A DNA stretch of 40,496 nucleotides from Priapulus caudatus (taxonomy: Eukaryota > Priapulida > Priapulimorpha > Priapulimorphida > Priapulidae): assembly GCF_000485595.1 (NCBI RefSeq), contig NW_014577661.1, positions 267,765 to 308,260 of the forward strand. The letters run 5' to 3'. The translations under genes were made by a program, and so were the position numbers. The notes under the pieces were generated by a model that searched no databases, was not told where the DNA came from, and saw nothing but the letters and a program-made list of their open reading frames with translations. How positions within the stretch are numbered: the first letter of the stretch is position 1; each line of letters opens with the position of its first letter. Positions 1 through 19,693 of the stretch are shown one piece after another.

Positions 1-310
1 TACGAAACCGTGTGGAAGAAGCCGAACGACGATGCCCTTCCGAGTCAACTCAGCTAACCACAACTAAGACATAGGCAGCGAGGTTTCAATAACTTGTGAA
101 CGAGCAGAATGTCCACGAAGACACCGATGGACATAGCGGCTACGTCCACGCACGTTTTGGCGATGTAAAAATGGTGTTTCGTGCATCAGTGCATCAGGAC
201 CAAATTTCCACCGCGTTCGCCTCTCATTAGCGCAATATCATCGGCGCTATAACAAAGGCGGCGATCGTAATATGAAGTAATAATTAATTACAAAGGTATA
301 GGCTAGGAAA
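1..310. other. Upstream flank, no gene seen
   Basis: I see no convincing exon, RNA gene or repeat here. It lies directly upstream of the cysteine-rich repeat frame and could hold its 5' UTR or promoter, but no TATA-like element or splice acceptor decides this. Confidence 0.4.
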
Positions 311-2000
311 ATGGGTGCGTACGACATCAACGTTCAGGATGAATGCCAGGGCTGCACTTGCCAGGAGGCCAGGCGATGTACTTGCCCGGAATGCACTTGT
401 CAGGTGTGTACTTGCTTGGAAGATTATAGTCGGCGCAGTACCCGCGACTATAGAACCCGGGAAGATAGGCAATGTATTTGCCAGGACGATTGTGACGAAT
501 ATAGAACCCGTGAAGATAGGCAATGTATTTGCCAGGACGATTGTGACGAATATAGAACCCGGGAAGATAGGCAATGTATTTGCCAGGACGATTGCAGCGA
601 TTACAGAACCAGTGAAGATAGGCAATGTATTTGCCAGGACGATTGTGACGAATATAGAACCCGGGAAGATAGGCAATGTATTTGCCAGGACGATTGTAGC
701 GATTACAGAACCCGTGAAGATAGGCAATGTATTTGCCAGGACGATTGTAGCGATTACAGAACCCGGGAAGACAGGCAATGTATTTGCCAGGACGATTGTA
801 GCGATTACAGAACCCGGGAAGATAGGCAATGTATTTGCCAGGACGATTGCAGCGATTACAGAACCAGTGAAGACAGGCAATGTATTTGCCAGGACAATTG
901 TAGCGATTACAGAACCCGGGAGGACAGGCAATGTATTTGCCAGGACGATTGTAGCGATTACAGAACCCGGGAAGATAGGCAATGTATTTGCCAGGACGAT
1001 TGTGACGAATGTAGAACCCATGTAGATAGGCAATACGTTTGCCAGGGCGATTGTGAAGATGATAGCGCCCGTAAGTATAGGCAGGTTAGGTTCCAGGATG
1101 AGTGTAAAGATTATCGCTCTCCTAAGGATATGCAACCAAATTTCCAGGAGAATTGTGAAGATTACTGTGCCAGTAAGAATAGGCAAACCACTTCACAGGA
1201 GGAGCGTAAATATCAACGTGCACGCGGAGATAGACAAACCACTTCACCGGACCGTGGAGGTTACCGTGCACGCGTAGATAGACAAACCACTTCACCGGAC
1301 CGTGGAGGTTACCGTGCACGCGTAGACAGACAAACCACTTCACCGGACCGTGGAGGTTACCGTGCACGCGTAGACAGACAAACCACTTCACCGGACCGTG
1401 AAGATTACCGTGCACGCGTAGATAGACAAACCACTTCACCGGACCGTAAAGATTACCGTGCACGCGTAGATAGACAAACCGTTTGCCAGGATGATTGTAA
1501 AGATTATCGTACTCGTGAATATAGGCAAACTATTTGCCAGGATGATTGTAAAAGTTGCCGTGCACGCGTAGATAGACAAACCACTTGTCGGGACGATTGT
1601 ATAGATCACCGTGCGCGTGAATATAGACGAATTGTTTGTCAGGACGATTGTGAAGATTGTCGTTCACGCGAAGATAGGCAATGCATTTGCCAGGATGATT
1701 GTAAAAGTTGCCGTGCACGTGAATGTAGGCAATGCACTTGTCGGGACGATTGTATAGATCACCGTGGCGCCGTGAATATAGACGAATTGTTTGTCAGGAC
1801 GATTGTGAGAGATTGTCGTTCACGCGAAGATAGGCAATGCATTCCAGGATGATTGTAAAAGTTGCCGTGCACGTGAATGTAGGCAATGCACTTGTCGGGA
1901 CGATTGTATAGATCACCGTGCGCGTGAATATAGACGAATTGTTTGTCAGGACGATTGTGAAGATTGCCGCTCCTGTAAAGATAGGAAGCGAATTTGCTGA
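311..2000 (+). CDS. Cysteine-rich 17-residue-repeat protein (unknown family, frame broken near 3' end)
   Basis: An uninterrupted frame runs from ATG 311 to a stop at 1850-1852. It opens with CxC-type motifs (GCTCQ, RCTCPECTC, QVCTC), then has eleven near-identical 17-residue units reading roughly DYRTREDRQCICQDDCS, then degenerate units (YRARVDRQTTSPDRGG, about 16 residues, and later YRARECRQCTCRDDC types). Many differences between units fall at third codon positions and are silent in this frame (GAT/GAC, TGC/TGT, CGT/CGG, GAA/GAG, TAT/TAC). This suggests selection on this frame and not on the other two open frames. Comparison of the 153-bp higher-order copies starting at 1595, 1748 and 1902 shows the middle copy carries net indels (+2 near 1766, +1 near 1808, -2 near 1844). 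The last of these ends the frame early; without them it would run to the TGA at 1998-2000. No signal peptide is visible. I do not recognise the family. It may be one exon of a larger gene, or a decaying one. Confidence 0.5.
448..1010 (+). repeat. 51-bp coding minisatellite
   Basis: Eleven tandem copies of a 51-bp unit centred on AGGCAATGTATTTGCCAGGA. Because 51 is a multiple of three and the unit lacks stops in several frames, long shadow frames appear on both strands. Units differ by few substitutions and no indels here, unlike the noisy 30-bp array further on. Confidence 0.9.
1595..2000 (+). repeat. 153-bp higher-order repeat, three copies (last partial)
   Basis: Copies begin at 1595, 1748 and 1902 with GATTGTATAGATCACCGTG. 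Each spans three 51-bp sub-units. The spacing is exactly 153 from copy 1 to 2 but 154 from copy 2 to 3, because copy 2 contains three small indels that shift the reading frame. Confidence 0.8.
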
Positions 2001-2351
2001 TTGTAATGTCTGTGAAGATAAGGCAATGTATATGCCAGAATGTATTTTTCGCGACGACTATTCAGATTAAAACCTGGGAAAACAGGCAATGCATGCATGG
2101 TAATCGAAAATCGAAAATACTATCGTGGTAATTTTAATAAGCAATTTACCTGCTATTAGAATCCTACGGGTGACGGCACCATAGTCGCAGACTAGTATAA
2201 TTAATCTATAATATGACCCGTCAGTTGTTATAGTCCCACGGGGTTAATTAGCTCATTCCTAATTCTACCAGTACTTCTTCCAGCATTTACCACTGCCATG
2301 AGTCTTTCCCTTACTAATATAAGTATATAGGAGTAGGTACTGTCCTATATA

Positions 2352-2404
<53 letters not shown>

Positions 2405-4410
2405 GACATAATGCATTTACAAAATTGTGTAATTGGGTTGTAATTTTTCGTAAATTTGTTAGATCATGTCTATACAAGACTTACCATAGGAAAGCTTGTC
2501 TGAAAGCCTTTTGTTGTTGAATTAGCCTCGGGTCTGTAGCTCTTTATCGACTGTATGACGATAGCAGGGTCGATTACCTTACTACAGTATAGTTAAGTGC
2601 GTTTAGGTTGATGTATTAGAAACGTGTAGTTTAATAGCTTGAAATATATGTAGTTTGATAACAAATTAAAAGACACACGTAACACAACACAACACGCCAA
2701 CACAACGAAACACGCGTAGAAATATATAGAGACACCTATATTATTTCTATGGTAACACGTCACAAAGTAACAGCAACAATTGCGGCAGACCAACACCACT
2801 AATCTAATGTTCTGGTACGTTCAACTCTACCGTTACGGCTACTGATATTTCTGGTTTCATTCTGGCTACTGCAGCTGTAACTGCTACCGCAGTCTCTGCT
2901 GTGATCAGAAATTAGTGGAAGCGCGCCAAACAGTGTTAACTATGTCGTAAAAAGAATCCGAGGGAAAATGTAGTGTATGGACACTGGAAACGGCCCACCG
3001 ATCACAAATATGGCAAATATGGCCTTCAAATTTTGTTATTCAGGTTTTCAATGTAAAAACCTCTCTTGGAAATTCTGGACTTTTACGGACACGTACAGGT
3101 ATATACTTCATTAACTGCACTCGTTCCGCAATTGATTGTAAGCGTGAAATGTCACGATAGACCCACTATTTAGGTGTTTAGGTATATGCACAACTATTGT
3201 TGGCACATCGATAAAAAGGAGTCAAGTCCAACCTGAAGCGATAAAATGACGAAAACATATAAGGTCTTTGGACCGTTTTCTGAAAACCACAAGTTCGTCA
3301 TATGCGCCTTGCAGCATTGACCCTCGTGGCTCACGTTCAAACAAATGCACGGGTTTTCACTGCGCTGCGATAAGCTGAATATATAAACTGTAGATTCTCT
3401 CCTTATCGAGTTATCATGAAGAAATAAATAAAATCTCAGTTTTCTTCTTGTAGTTGAACGGACTAATCTGTGTTGCTATTTTTGATGAAAAGATTGCCGC
3501 TAGCGCCAGTTAACTACATCAGACTACGACATACAAGGTAAAGCTATTTGATAAATATCACTATAACGGCTTAATTCAAAGCTATGAAACGTGCAAGTAC
3601 GTATACTTTATTTGATTCTGCATATATCTGCTACATTAAAAAAACAATACAGGAGATAATCCTTGTTAATTTATAAGATAACACAAAAAAAGAAAAGTTT
3701 TCACATCTTTGACTAGTTGTCATCAACACTTTGTACAAAGGATCCAGAGTATCCTTGAAGAAGGCCGGACAATCGCACGTTTAATGGGTTTAGTTCACAT
3801 GTACTTCCAAACCACACTAAGCATTGTCAGTGGCGCAAGGACTCTGTGCTATCTGTATGTAGACTGAACACACTGCAAGACTAACGCCAATGCACAAGGT
3901 CTTGTATGGCCATTTCTTGGAGCTAGGTAATTGGCATATGCATTACAGTGTGACTATATACTGACAGGCAAGACTGGTTAATTCCAAATTACAAATCTCC
4001 CCTCCCCTCCATTCGGATAAATAAACGTGAACAATGCAGTGCATTACACACCTACGATAATATTACATAAATGTATTACACCAATCACAAATGAATCTGA
4101 CACATACAAACACCCAATATCAGATATATAGTTTATGTCACCATAATAAATGTACATTCAAAATAACAAGTGCCGCAGAGCGACACCGCTCAACTGACTG
4201 TACTGTAGCCGGATATTCTTTTGATAAACTCACTGGCAACCGAATCAAGTGCGCCCTCCTGCCACCGCGTTGATAGGCTTTGCTATACCGGTAGTACAGT
4301 AATAAAGATATAGCTGTGTAGCTTTAATGACTTGGCTATATTAACGTTATCATGGATATGCGTCGAGCGCCAGCGTAGGTGGTGGTGGGGGAGGGGGGGG
4401 GGAAAGGGGG
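2001..4410. other. Non-coding stretch
   Basis: AT-rich sequence with no frame, splice pattern or family motif I can support. It contains the AT microsatellite at 2354-2399. Degenerate copies of the 51-bp repeat may fade out just after 2000, where AAGATAAGGCAATGTATATGCCAG is still partly recognisable. A G-rich run lies at about 4380-4410. Confidence 0.5.
2354..2399. repeat. (TA)n microsatellite
   Basis: About 22 uninterrupted TA dinucleotides. No gene is affected. Confidence 0.95.
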
Positions 4411-5030
4411 CTCTAATAGCAAAAGCAGTTCAGTCCTTTGTTAACAGTCAACAAATCCATGTTTAACCCTCCTCTTGAGGGTCAAAAGGTTATCAGACAC
4501 TTACTCTTCGCACGTCAGTGGAAAGCACATTTCATGGTCCTTTCAATAAAGCCATAAAAATGGTATGTCACCGCTGAAACAAAAAAGTTTTTCAATTGCT
4601 CCGTCAGACCATGTCCTCAGAAAATGTCTAAAATCTGCCTTGTCCCATTGACCTTTGACCTGTAACCTCCAATTTCGGCACAGTGATGGCTTTTCCTACC
4701 ATGATGCTATACAACGACTATCACGAGCCTAGGTCGAGCCATTTAGATTTGTGCTGCAATTTTGCATTTCCTCCCTATACCTTAAGTTAAGGAAGGAATG
4801 TTCCTCCTTCTTTTACACCTCTTGACCTTTGAGCTTTGACCCTTGACCCCCAGCTTCGACATCCCAACTTGTTTTGACAATCCCCCCCGACGTCACGAAT
4901 ATCGTGACCGTACGTCAAGCGGTTAAGATTTGTGCCCAACTGTTGACGCGCGGACGCACGGCTGGACGCACGAATGCACGCTCATGCGATTCTACAAGCT
5001 GCATCTGACTATGTCAGATGAGCTAAAAAC
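4411..5030 (+). repeat. Dispersed repeat, copy 1 (about 620 bp)
   Basis: This block is repeated at 22568-23226 in the same orientation. Shared landmarks are CAGTCCTTTGTTAACAG, CAGACCATGTCCTCAGAAAA, a TTGACCTTTGACC-type stretch, GACTATCACGAGC, CCTTAAGTTAA and a GACGCACGCTCATGCGAT-type 3' end. No coding frame survives. No clear terminal inverted repeats or target duplication were found, so the class is undetermined. Copy 1 looks cleaner than copy 2. Confidence 0.8.
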
Positions 5031-5989
5031 AGAATAATAACATAGAGATATCAGATATCAACGACTTAATTTGTATTAAAATATCACTGCATGCTCTTCG
5101 GAGCTCATGCGCTAACGAAAACACACCACTCCACTCACAGTGCGAGAGACGCCCATGCATGCCTTAACAGTAACCCCATTCACTACTCCCATTAATATTA
5201 ATATAGTGATATATTCAAAGAATATTTCGTTTACTTTATCGATTTTACCGGACAGCGAAACTCAGCGCAAGACAATAAGAAAGTGCTCATACCTATTGGT
5301 CTATAATATAATATTATAATGATATACAAATTACAAAAAAAGTGCTTATGACTATCAAGTTAAACCTAATCACACAAAACGGAATAGAAAAACTGCACAG
5401 ACCAACTAAGCAATTACCACTCCTAATGTCAATGGCATAACACACGCACCAGACGGGTGCTGCATAACTACACTGCCAAACGTGCAATCTCACCCTGTAA
5501 AACGAATCTAGATAAAACATTAATTAGTTGAAAGCATACAGTCATAGTATATAAATTCGTGTCATTGTGTAGATATGCCACATAACACGCTCAGAAATCA
5601 TGCGCAACTGGATAAATTTCACGGATGCAGTGAATCCGTGTCAATGAGCAACGGAACAGACATGGAATGCAAAATTGCCAACAGAATATATACGTAACGT
5701 ATGTTTCCACTTTTGTCAATTATATCCAACCAATCACTGCAAGATAGTAAAACCTGCAGAACAATTGGTACGTTGGCAGTTTCACATTGTTGGCATAGCA
5801 TCTAACGCATCGCATTTATTTTTTACACGGCGTTGTGTACCCTTGAATATATCCAAGAGTAAGAGTGGACGAAATGGGAGTAGGCGAAATTAGAGTAGGC
5901 GAAAATGGGAGTAGGCCAACTGGGATGTTACCGACCAGGTTGTACGTGCTTCACACATGCACACCGAAATTTCAACCTTGCGGCCTTCC
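5031..5989. other. Non-coding stretch with a short GGAGTAGGCGAAA minisatellite
   Basis: No supported gene. At about 5867-5920 a unit resembling GGAGTAGGCGAAA(A)TG recurs three times. The short open frames here show no splice sites or recognised motifs. Confidence 0.5.
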
Positions 5990-5997
5990 ATTGCCAA

Positions 5998-6084
5998 CGC
6001 TGAGCTGTATATAATACCATGAATGATGCAATTAATGTAATTTGTTAATGTAATAATATATGCGTTATTATATACAGCTCAGTG
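5998..6084. mobile_element. 87-bp hAT-like MITE with 8-bp target duplication
   Basis: The termini are C(G/A)CTGAGCTGTATATAATA, read inward from both ends (5998-6016 and the reverse complement ending at 6084). They are flanked on both sides by the 8-bp direct repeat ATTGCCAA (5990-5997 and 6085-6092). An 8-bp duplication is typical of hAT-type DNA transposons. The element is too short to encode anything. Confidence 0.8.
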
Positions 6085-6295
6085 ATTGCCAAGCATTGTC
6101 TTTAGAACGTCCTGTTGCAGCAGTGATTGGCTACAGCTGCTTGCCAATCACACCACGAGGATAGGTCATCTAGAAGAGGGGTAATATTGCAATAATGAAT
6201 TTAAGCGATTGCTCTGTGATGCAGCGAGGGCCGCTCATCCTTCTCACAAGTCACCTGTTAAATCTGCTTCTAACTCTCGCAACAACCATTCTAAC

Positions 6296-9200
6296 GTACT
6301 TACTGCAGCTAGTACTGCTCAGTAGGTCACTGCTGCTGCTAGTACTGCTCAGTATCTCACTGCTGCTGCTAGTACAGCTCAGTAGCTTAACTGCTGCTGC
6401 TAGTATGCTCAGTTAGCTTACTGCGCTGCCCAGCTAGTACAGCCTCAGTAGCTCAACTGCTGGCTGCTAGTACTGCTCATATCTCATGCTGGCTGCTGCT
6501 AGTAACTGCTGGCAGTTAAGCTATACTGCTCGCTGCTAAGTACTGCTCAGTAGCTTACTGCTGCCTACGCGCTTGTACTGCTCAGTAGCTTTACTGCCTG
6601 CTGCTGCTAGTACTGCTCAGTAGGTCACTGCTGCTGCTAGTACTTGCTAGCAGTAGGTCGTCACTGCTGCTGCCAGTACTGGCTCAGTATCTCACTGCTG
6701 CTGCCAGTACTGCTCAGTAGCTCACTGCTGCTGCAAGTATGCTCAGCTAGCTCAACTGCATGGCTAGCTAGTACTTCGCTCACAGATCTCAGCTGCTGCT
6801 GCTAGTACTGCTCAGTAGCTTACTGCCTGGGCTGCTAGTACTGCTCAAGTAGCTCACTGTCGCTAGCTAGTACTGCTCAGTAGCTTAAATGGCTTGCTGC
6901 TAGTACTGCTTCCAAGTAGCTTACTGCTGCTGCTAGTACTGCATCAGTAGCTTACTGGGGCGCTGTTAGTACTGCTCAGTAGTCACTGCTGCTGGCTAGT
7001 ACTGCTCGCAGTAGCTTACTGCTGCTGCTAGTCACCCTGCTCAGTAGCTTACTGCTGGCTGTTATACTGCTCAGTAGCCACTGCTGGCTGCTAGTACTGC
7101 TCAGTAATTCTCACTGCTGCTGCTAGTACTGCTCAGTAGCTTTACTGCTGCTGCTAGTACTGCTCAGTAGCTTCACTTGCGCTAGCTAATACTGCCAGTA
7201 GCTTACTGCTGCTGCAGACTGCTCAGTAAGCTTACTGCTGCTGCTAGTAAGCTGCTCAGTAGGCTCACTGCTGCTACTAGTACTGCTCAGTAGCTCACTA
7301 CTGTTGCTAGTATGCTCAGTAAGGCTCACTGCTGCTGCAGTACTGTCAGGTAATCTCACTGCTGCTGCCAGTACTTAGCTCAAGTTAGGCTCACTAGCTG
7401 CTGCAAGTACTGTCAGTAGCTTGCTTGCTGCTGCTAGGTACAGCTCACGTAAGCTTACTGCTGGGCTGCTAGTACTGCCTGCTCAGTAGCTTTACTGCTG
7501 GCTGCTAGTTACTGCTCAGTAGCTTACTGGCTGCTTGCTAGTACAGCTCAGTAGCTTACTGCTGCTGCTATACTGCTCAGTAGCTTACTGCTGCTGCTAG
7601 TACTTGCCAGGTAGCTTACTGCTGCTGCAGTACTGGCTCAGAGCTTACTGCTGCTGCGAGTACTGCTTCAGTAGCTTACTGCTGCAGCTGTAGACTGCCT
7701 CAGTAGCTCCCTGCTGCTGCTAGTACTGGCTCGAGTAGCTCACTGCTGGCTGCAAGTACTGCTCAGTAGCTTGCTGGGCTGCTAGGCTATACAGCTCAGT
7801 AGCTTACTGGCTGCTGCTAGTACTGCTCAGTACTCACTTGCTGGCTGTTTATACTGCTCGTAGCTCACTGCTGCTGCTAGTAAACTGCTTCAGTAGCTTC
7901 ACTGCGCTGCTTAGTACTGGCTCAGTTATCTCACTGCTGCGCTGTTAGTAGTGCTCAGAGCTACTGCTGCTGCTAATGTACAGCTCCACGATAGCTCATG
8001 CTGCTGCTAGTACTGCTTAGTAGCTCACTGCGCTGCTATAACTGCTCAGTAACTCACTGCTGCTGGCTTAGTAGCTGCTCAGTAAGCTTACGCTTGCTGC
8101 TAGTAACTGTTCAGTAGCTACACTGGCTGTTGCTAAGTACTGCTCATGTAGCCTACTGCTGGCTGTTTAGTACTGCTCGGGGTACAGTAGGGCTTACTGC
8201 TGCTCCAGTACTGCTCAGTAGCTATAGCTGCTGCTGCTAGTACTGCTCAGTAGCTCACTGCTGCTCTAGTTACTGCTCAGTAGCTCACTGCTGCTGCTCA
8301 GTACTCGCTCAGATAGCTACTGCTGCTGCTAGTAATGCTCAGTATGCTCACTGCTGCTACTAGTACTGCTGCAGTAGCTCACTGCTGCTGCTGTCATGGC
8401 TCAGTATCTCAACCTGCTGCTGCTAGTAGCTGCTCAGTAGCTACTGCTGCTGCTAAGTACTGCTCAGTAGCTCACATGCTGCTAGCTAAGTACTGCAGTA
8501 GCTACTGCTTGGCTGCTTAGTACTGCTCAGTAGCTTACTGCTGCTGCTAGTTACTGCTCAGTACTCACTGCTGCTAGCTAGTACTTGCTCAGTAGAATCA
8601 CTACGTTGCTATACTGCTCAGTAGCTCACTGCTGCTGCCAGTACTGCTCAGTATCTCACCTGGCTGCCCTGCCAGTATCTGCTCAGTAGCTCACTGCTGC
8701 TGCAAGTACTGCTCAGTAGCTGCTGGCTGCTGCTAGTACAGCTGCAGTACTTACTGCTGCTGCTAGTACTGCTCAGTAGCTTACTGCTCTGCTAGTACTG
8801 CTCAGTAGCTACTGCTGCGGTGTAGTAAGTAGTACTTAACTTGCTGCTGCTAGTACTGCTCAGGTAGCTTACCTGGCGCTGCTAGTAACTGCTCAGTAGC
8901 TTACTGCTGCTGGCTAGTACTGTCAGTACTTACTGCTGCTGCGAGTACTGCTCAGTAGCTTAACTGCTGCAGGCTAGTACTGGCTCAGTAGGCTTCCCTG
9001 CTGCTGCTAGTAACTGCTCAGTACTCACTAGCTGCTGCAAGTACTGGCTAGTAGGCCCCTCTGTGCTGCTGCTAGTACAGCTCAGTAAGCTTACTGCTGC
9101 CCTGCTAGTACTGCTCAGTAAGCTCTACCTGGCTGCTGTTAGTAGCTGCTCCATAGCTCACTGCTGGCTGGCTAGTATGCCATCAGTTCAGCTCACTGCT

Positions 9201-10192
9201 GCTGCTAGTAACTGCTCAAGTATCTCAGCTGGCCTGCTGCTGTTAGTAGTGCTCAGTAGCTTAACTGCTGCTGGCTAGTAGCAGCTCCAGTAGCTCACTG
9301 CTGCTGCTAGTACTGCTTAGTAGCTGCACTGCTGCTGCTAGTACTGCTCAGTAACTCACTGCTGGCTGCTAGTACTGCTCAGTAGGCTACTGCTGGCTGC
9401 TAGTACTGTTCAGTAGCTCACTGCTGTTCTATACTGCTTCAGTAGCCTACTGCTGCTGTTAGTACTGCTCAGTAGCTTACTGCTGCTGCTCAAGTAACTG
9501 CTCAGTACTTACTGCTGGCTGCTAGTTACTGCTCAGTAGCTCACTGCTGCTGCTAGTACTGCTCAGTAGCTCACTTGCTGCTGGCTAGTTACTGCTCAGG
9601 TACTTACTGGCTGCGCTGCCTAGTAACTGCTCAGTATCTCACTGCTGCTAGCTGTACTGCTCAGCGTAGGGGTCTCACCTAAACTGTTGCTAGTACTGCT
9701 CAGCTAGCCTCACTGCTGGCTGCTAGTACTGCTCAGTAGCTTACTACTGTTGCTAGTACTGCTGCAGGTAGCTTACTGCTGCTGCTAGTAGCTGCTCAGT
9801 AGCTTACTGCTGCTGGCTAGTACTGCTCCAGTAGCTCACAGCTGCTGCTAGTACTGGCTTTGTACTCAACTGCTGGCTGCCTAAGTACTGCTCATACTTA
9901 CTGGCTGCCATGCTGCCGTACTGCTCAGTAGCTCACTGCTGCTGCTAGTACTGCTCAGTATCTCACTGCTGCTGCTAGTACTGCTCAGTAGCTTACTGCT
10001 GCTGCTAGTACTGCTCAGTAGCTTACTGCTGCTGCTAGTACTGCTCAGTAGCTCACTGCTGCTGCTAGTACTGCTCAGTAGCTTACTACTGTTGCTAGTA
10101 CTGCTCAGTAGCTTACTGCTGCTGCTAGTACTGCTCAGTAGCTTACTGCTGCTGCTAGTACTGCTCAGTAGCTCACTACTGCTGCTAGTACT
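6296..10192. repeat. 30-bp minisatellite array (about 130 units)
   Basis: The unit is ACTGCTGCTGCTAGTACTGC followed by TCAGTAGCTY, 30 bp. The ends (about 6296-6410 and 9920-10190) are clean, with regular 30-bp spacing. The middle (about 6410-9910) carries one-base insertions and deletions in almost every unit (GGCTG, TAACTG, CTGTCAG and similar), the pattern expected of uncorrected single-molecule reads. The array abuts and slightly invades the 3' end of the HEXD coding region. On the minus strand the clean unit is open in one frame as a serine-rich ten-residue repeat, but I do not call it coding. Confidence 0.95.
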
Positions 10193-10193
10193 C

Positions 10194-18257
<8,064 letters not shown>

Positions 18258-18307
18258 ACCGAGGAACACGCGTTGACGAACTGATTGCCAACACAAGTGC
18301 CTGCCAC
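18258..18307 (-). other. HEXD: HEXD 5' UTR piece with upstream splice acceptor
   Basis: On the minus strand CTTGTTTTCAG ends at 18308, just before GTGGCAGG. This is a good acceptor 50 nt before the chosen ATG at 18257, so a non-coding first exon probably lies further upstream. The frame is open upstream through a hydrophobic stretch to an ATG at 18383, but that part spans this acceptor and is not needed for the membrane anchor. Confidence 0.5.
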
Positions 18308-18540
18308 CTGAAAACAAGTATGTAAAGCATACACATGCATGGAAGAAAGTCACATAAAACAATTTCACGAACAAAATGTTCACCCTAATTATGAAATAAA
18401 AATCAGCCTTCAGCTGTAAGTTATACAGATTTATATTTTGGTAGGTAGTGCTGACTTACAGTGTAGCTTTCATACTTGTTTTTAGTAGTATACAGTTAAA
18501 ATCTTATAATATATTGTTGCTATATAGCATAACCACATCT

Positions 18541-18900
18541 CAGGGTGCGAAATTAACGAGTCCCGAGTCCGGAGTCAAATACTCCCCGACTTACTGTCGG
18601 ACTCCCTGATTTGACATATATGCAGGAGTCCGTGTGACTCCCTGAAAATTCTGCCATACTAACTAGTTCGTTCCAGAGCACGGCCTCGTGGAATTACCGT
18701 ATTTTTTCAGCTAATGTCCAAAGAAAATTTGGCAGACGTGCAACCGTATGAATCTTAAAAATATGCACATGCGTTGTTGTTTTAATATCTTTAATTTTGA
18801 ACCTCAGACTGCGGACTCCCTCATTTTGCTGCGGACTCCCTCTTTTTGAGGGTAGGGAGTCCGTTGGACTTTCGTGTTTAAAAGTTAATTTCTACCCCTG
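18541..18900. mobile_element. hAT-like MITE (about 360 bp)
   Basis: The left end CAGGGTGCGAAATTAAC and the right end, read inward, CAGGGGTAGAAATTAAC form imperfect inverted termini of the CAGGG type used by many hAT elements. The interior carries repeated GGACTCCCT motifs in both orientations and no coding frame. Flanks resemble each other weakly (ACATCT left, ATATCT right), so a target duplication is not proven. Confidence 0.6.
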
Positions 18901-19402
18901 ATATCTATACACATTGCATATATACTTTATAGTTATGTCCATGTATATAGTTACAGTTGTTTTTTAGTAGAATTAGTTGTATTGTAGTTCAACTAGTTAC
19001 AGTCAACGAGTTAGCAGAACACATAAAATCCATGATCCTAAACTGTTTGGGATTTTTTAATAGAACTGCTTTAGAAACAGTTAATATTTCTGCTTTCACA
19101 ATAACTTAAATCTTTATTAACTCGTACTATTATCTTATTATCTTAAAATCTTTATTACCCTACTTTGCTATTCTGTATACTAGGAAATTATAAAAATATC
19201 ACGTGCTACTCCCTGAAGCATATTGGCATGGTGCCAACTGCCGAACAACGTTCGTGTTTAAAACATTCTAATATTCTATTATTGGTTTAGGAAATATTAT
19301 TGGTTTTATCACTTTATCACATCTCTTCATTTACATCTGCTAAGTAGTTGTCTGATCTCGCATTTTGCAGATATGTCACTGCTGTATATATATACATATA
19401 TA

Positions 19403-19693
19403 CAGGGTTCTGCCCAGGATTTTTTAGTGCCGGGCGCATCCAGAAGATGGAAGCACCGTAGGCGCGAAGCCAATCTAGGGGGGGCCAGGGGCATGCCCCC
19501 CTTGGAAATTTTTGATTTTTGATAGTCTGAACTCATTTCCTGCATTCTGAGCAATAAAAAGCCCATATATCAGACTTTGTTTAAATTTTTTTTTTTTTAT
19601 CACAAATTTTTGCCGGGCGGAGATATAGTGCTGGGCGGCAACCGCGGGTGCCGGGCACACCCGCCCACCGCCGCCCACCGTGGGCAGAAACTG
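19403..19693. mobile_element. hAT-like MITE with CAGGGTTCTGCCCAGG ends
   Basis: The left end CAGGGTTCTGCCCAGG pairs with the right end read inward, CAGTTTCTGCCCACGG. The interior has the GGGGCATGCCCCC and GGAAATTTTTGA motifs often seen in non-autonomous hAT elements of invertebrates. Flanking octamers (CATATATA and CACTCATA) match only partly. No transposase remains. Confidence 0.6.

Noticed and set aside
284-1186. 300-residue hydrophobic repeat frame on the minus strand, and the parallel plus-strand frame at 315-1025
   Set aside because: Both are shadows of the 51-bp repeat; differences between units are silent mainly in the frame starting at 311.
6195-10190. Leu/Ser-rich frames in the minisatellite as genes
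   Set aside because: Low-complexity translation of a 30-bp repeat, broken by indels throughout the core.
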